Source: CAZLLE01 sp964560425
GTDB taxonomy: Bacteria > Campylobacterota > Campylobacteria > Campylobacterales > QNZT01
Direction: 5' to 3'
Length of the DNA: 64,000 nucleotides
Assembly (NCBI GenBank): GCA_964560425.1
Contig: CAZLLE010000078.1
Location: forward strand, 1-64,000
Part shown: piece by piece, positions 61,463-64,000 of the stretch
How the letters are laid out: each line of letters begins with the position of its first letter
Position numbering within the stretch: position 1 is the stretch's first letter
Position numbers and translations under genes: made by a program
The notes under the pieces: generated by a model
What the model saw: only the letters and a program-made list of their open reading frames with translations
The model's database searches: none
What the model was told of the DNA's origin: nothing

Positions 61463-61500
61463 TATACCTATATCGGGGTTAACTCCTAGATATAGGTATA
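61463..61500. terminator. 12-bp hairpin in convergent spacer
   Basis: TATACCTATATC (61463-61474) pairs perfectly with GATATAGGTATA (61489-61500); the loop GGGGTTAACTCCTA can pair further. Sits between the convergent genes at 61068 and 61528. Confidence 0.6.
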
Positions 61501-61527
61501 GATTTATATGTTTCATCTTTTTACTTT

Positions 61528-62109
61528 TTAGTGGTTTTTTTGTGCATTTGTAAGTATCTGTTTCTCTATATCATTGGCACTATAGCGAGTTTGACTATCA
61601 AGTTCTCCAACCAAATCTTCTCTTATGTAGATTGTTAACTTTGCCAATGCGTATGAGATTTTTTCTCTATCTATTGAGCTTAGATTTCTATCTTCTATAT
61701 TAGTATTTAAAACTGATAGAAAATTTTCATACTCATCTAACACTTTAGCAGAAGCAAAAATAGCTAAGCGATGGCTGTTAAATTGCAATTTTACAAAATC
61801 TTTCTCTTGAAGTTGCTCTTTTAAACTTATCTTTTCTAGCATATCTATCAATCTTTGATATGTTTCAGTTTTAAGCTCTATAAACTTAATACTCTGCTCT
61901 TTTTTAAGTTCTACCTCTGTCTGTTTGTTTAAAAGCATAGCTGTTATCAAAATAGTTGCCAAAGTTCCCAATACTACTAAAATAATCTCTTGAGTAAAAG
62001 GGAATTTATCAGAGATATTATATGCTAAACGCAAAAAAAGATAACCTCCCACAAATACAAAAGTACTCATGATTAACAAAAAAATATTGTTTTTAAACCA
62101 ATTTTTCAT
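61528..62109 (-). CDS. membrane protein with coiled-coil tail, unknown function
   Basis: The 193-aa protein has two N-terminal membrane helices (about 8-28 and 38-62) followed by a cytoplasmic, mostly helical charged region (KQTEVELKKEQSIKFIELKTETYQRLIDMLEKISLKEQ). No catalytic motif is seen. Family not recognised. An AGGA site precedes the ATG. It lies downstream of the methyltransferase/SQR-like pair after a 146-nt gap, so it may be separate. Confidence 0.6.
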   Translation of the reverse strand: MKNWFKNNIFLLIMSTFVFVGGYLFLRLAYNISDKFPFTQEIILVVLGTLATILITAMLLNKQTEVELKKEQSIKFIELKTETYQRLIDMLEKISLKEQLQEKDFVKLQFNSHRLAIFASAKVLDEYENFLSVLNTNIEDRNLSSIDREKISYALAKLTIYIREDLVGELDSQTRYSANDIEKQILTNAQKNH

Positions 62110-62255
62110 ATAAGATCCTCGTATAATTTCTTTAAAGAATAATCTTTCATTTTAAGCAAAAAAGATTATTCTTCTAAGATTGAAGTAATAACTTCAAATC
62201 TTTTTGCTCAACCAAAATTAACAGCTGAGACTACAGATTTTTCTCCAAAGTTTTG

Positions 62256-62933
62256 TTACACTTCAACCTTTAGCATCTCGTAAGCCCCTTTTTGAAATTC
62301 ATAATCTGTCTTTACTATTTCTGTTTTAAAACCTCTGTTTTGTAAGGTTTCCAAAATAGGTTTTAAATATTCTGACTTATTATTTTTTAAGTCCAAGAGT
62401 GGAAAAATCCTGACCTCTTTTTTTGCAACTCTAGACATTTCAAGTATCGAATTGATATGAAACTCTAAATCAAAGTGTTCACTATATAAAAACAGAAAAT
62501 GTGAACTAAGAACTAGATCAAAACTATTATCATCAAATGTAAGTTTTGGTAGTTCTTGGTAAATATATCGACCTTTAGTTTTCCCCTCATGATAATCTTT
62601 TATAAAATTATCCATCGCACTCAGTCTTATATCAATAAGCTCGTCAACAGATTTGATATTTTTCCAGATAAAATCATTTTGATTTGCTCTAACCTGCTTA
62701 CTTACAGTTTTGGAAGTTTTATCAATTCTCTGCTGTATCTCATCTTTTGTAAATTGGTATATCGGATCTATTGAAGTAACATTCCCACCTTGTTTTGTAA
62801 TTTCAACATTAAAACTTGAAGGACCATCTCCACAACCTAATATCTTTGATTGTAAATCCTGCTTTGATAATAAAAACATATTTTTATACTCATCAAGGTT
62901 CCTTCCCCAAGGTACTACATTTTCTAATTTCAA
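62256..62933 (-). CDS. class I SAM-dependent methyltransferase-like protein (TTG start)
   Basis: The 225-aa protein starts VVPWGRNLDEYKNMFLLS and contains the altered SAM motif ILGCGDGPSSFNVEITKQGGNVTSIDPIYQF, plus FDLVLSSHFLFLYSEHFDLEFHINSILEMSRVAKKEVRIFPL. It looks like the uncharacterised methyltransferases with a WGR-EEY start; the substrate is unknown. The start is TTG 62933, with AGGA about 12 nt upstream (weak). It lies 7 nt after the SQR-like gene and is probably co-transcribed. Confidence 0.75.
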   Translation of the reverse strand: MKLENVVPWGRNLDEYKNMFLLSKQDLQSKILGCGDGPSSFNVEITKQGGNVTSIDPIYQFTKDEIQQRIDKTSKTVSKQVRANQNDFIWKNIKSVDELIDIRLSAMDNFIKDYHEGKTKGRYIYQELPKLTFDDNSFDLVLSSHFLFLYSEHFDLEFHINSILEMSRVAKKEVRIFPLLDLKNNKSEYLKPILETLQNRGFKTEIVKTDYEFQKGAYEMLKVEV

Positions 62934-62940
62934 TATTTTA

Positions 62941-64000
62941 TTACATTCCTGGAAGTCTAGGGAATTTGCCTAATTTAGAGTTTCTACAGTACCAGCCCCA
63001 ACCTTTTTTCATCCAGTGTCCTACTATTGGCATTGGGATCATGAGTCCTCTTTTGTCGTTTCTGTATACGAAGGCAGCACCATCACCGCTGTCCATGACA
63101 CATAATATATTTAGGTGATCAAAGTAGCCTTTTCTCTCTATATTATCGTTTTCCATGGCATTGATATTAAATGCTACATTTCTTGCCATGACTTCTGCTA
63201 TATGTCCTTGCTTGGCTCTCCAATCTGGACCATCTAGGGCTACTGAGTCACCTATTGCGAAGATATTGTATTTTTCATTGCTTTCGTCCCAATCATGTTG
63301 GACTTCACAATAGTCATCTATCAAAATTAGCCCTGCATCATTTAATGGTAAGTCTGAATTTTCAAATACTGCGTGACCGTTTCCAGCAGGGATAAACATT
63401 GTAAAATCACTCTCTAGTTTTGAGTCATCTTCAAATACGATTCCATCTTGTTCAAAATTTTTGATTTTTTTACCAAAGTGTTTATTGATATTTAGTTTTT
63501 TGAAAAAAACATCCATCATTTTTAGAGCTTGAGGTCCCATTCTTGCACCGGGTTCTTTCATAGGAGCGAAGAAAGTTAACTCAAATTTATCTCTTATTCC
63601 CAATTTTTTGAGTTGGTTATGCACATTGAAAAGAAGCTCAAATCCTGGTCCTCCTCGTACATTACTAGGATCTTTTGGGTTTCCTCCAAATCCCATAGCA
63701 ATTTTACCACTCCCTTTTTTGATAAGCTCATCTAATCTATCTCGAATAAGAAGAGAATCTTCTGGTTTTCCACAGATTGATAGTGTATTTTCTAGACCTT
63801 TATGTTTCATTTTGCCAGAACCTATTGCTATGACTAAATAATCAAAATCATTAAAGGTATTATTTTTACAAACTACCTTTTTCTCTTTGCTTCTGATCTC
63901 TTTGACACTATCTTTTACCCATCTAAATTTATGAGCTTTACTAAGACCTTCCATTGGAATACAGACATCTTCAAATTCACTTTTTCTTACTGGAATCCAA
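62941..64000 (-). CDS. FAD-dependent oxidoreductase, sulfide:quinone reductase-like, 5' end outside window
   Basis: The frame is open to the window edge (reads WIPVRKSEFEDVCIPMEGL before the first Met at 63954), so the N-terminal FAD GxGxxG region is missing. Visible motifs are FDYLVIAIGSG, the GFGGNPKDPSNVRGGPGFELLFNV loop, IPAGNGHAVFENSDLPLNDAGLILIDDYCEV, IFAIGDSVALDGPDW and a C-terminal membrane-associated stretch (VGHWMKKGWGWYCRNSKLGKFP). This fits the SQR/FCC/NDH-2 superfamily; sulfide as substrate is likely in this class but not certain. Cysteines at the CKNN, CGKP and CEVQ positions could be redox-active. Confidence 0.8.
   Translation of the reverse strand, partial: WIPVRKSEFEDVCIPMEGLSKAHKFRWVKDSVKEIRSKEKKVVCKNNTFNDFDYLVIAIGSGKMKHKGLENTLSICGKPEDSLLIRDRLDELIKKGSGKIAMGFGGNPKDPSNVRGGPGFELLFNVHNQLKKLGIRDKFELTFFAPMKEPGARMGPQALKMMDVFFKKLNINKHFGKKIKNFEQDGIVFEDDSKLESDFTMFIPAGNGHAVFENSDLPLNDAGLILIDDYCEVQHDWDESNEKYNIFAIGDSVALDGPDWRAKQGHIAEVMARNVAFNINAMENDNIERKGYFDHLNILCVMDSGDGAAFVYRNDKRGLMIPMPIVGHWMKKGWGWYCRNSKLGKFPRLPGM

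Noticed and set aside
1..64000. tRNA or rRNA genes
   Set aside because: I looked in the intergenic gaps for cloverleaf-like stretches and the GTTCRANNC T-loop pattern and saw none; a dedicated covariance search was not possible.

Overview
The window is AT-rich (about 30% GC by eye), densely coded, and reads as the chromosome of a Campylobacterota (epsilonproteobacterial) bacterium. The evidence is low-GC codon use, a hisH-hisA-cheY-prmA-ftsH block, a cNOR/NirS denitrification cluster, a sulfide:quinone-reductase-like flavoprotein and the short TATAAT-type promoters of this class. A Sulfurimonas/Sulfurovum-like denitrifying sulfur or hydrogen oxidiser is the best guess. The genus is inference, not something the sequence proves.

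Layout. 1-6.2 kb: respiratory denitrification on the minus strand, with a partial five-heme cytochrome c, nirS, a 48-aa membrane peptide, norB, norC, a small membrane protein, a near-perfect FNR-type box, and a Crp/Fnr regulator whose recognition helix fits that box. 6.2-12.6 kb: a tight minus-strand run (argD, a TolC-like gene, midA-like, thiS, GGDEF/EAL) plus an RNase D-like nuclease. 12.6-17.2 kb: a plus-strand envelope-stress type cassette (28-aa TM peptide, XpaC-like, TelA-like, SPFH+GYF2, zinc-ribbon membrane protein). 17.3-30.6 kb: a secreted S8 protease, then housekeeping genes (trpS, serS, TPR protein, OmpA-like protein, HhH-type membrane protein, hisH, hisA, cheY, prmA, ftsH). 30.7-34.1 kb: an accessory AT-rich island with a catalytically dead IS1595-type transposase derivative and two paralogous lipoproteins, each preceded by the same kind of palindrome-bearing leader. 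34.1-36.7 kb: nfnAB and a small conserved protein.

36.8-49.9 kb is a complete Pel exopolysaccharide locus, pelC-D-E-F-G. In it the two large Pseudomonas proteins PelA and PelB appear as separate polypeptides: a GH166-type hydrolase, a TM-TPR protein, a TPR/beta-barrel protein and a CBM9-like/deacetylase protein. PelD keeps an RxxD c-di-GMP site, and a sigma28-like promoter lies before the barrel gene. 49.9-57.8 kb carries a bacterial alpha-2-macroglobulin and penicillin-binding protein 1C, a known functional pair, here separated by a RAYT transposase and its REP/REPIN repeats. 57.9-64 kb holds minE, clpB (with an HspR/HAIR-like operator over its promoter), two small membrane proteins, a SAM methyltransferase and a partial SQR-like flavoprotein.

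Together the window covers anaerobic nitrogen-oxide respiration and its control, surface polysaccharide and envelope defence, and several small accessory elements (REPIN/RAYT, dead transposase plus duplicated lipoprotein units, short membrane peptides) that are the best candidates for undescribed biology.
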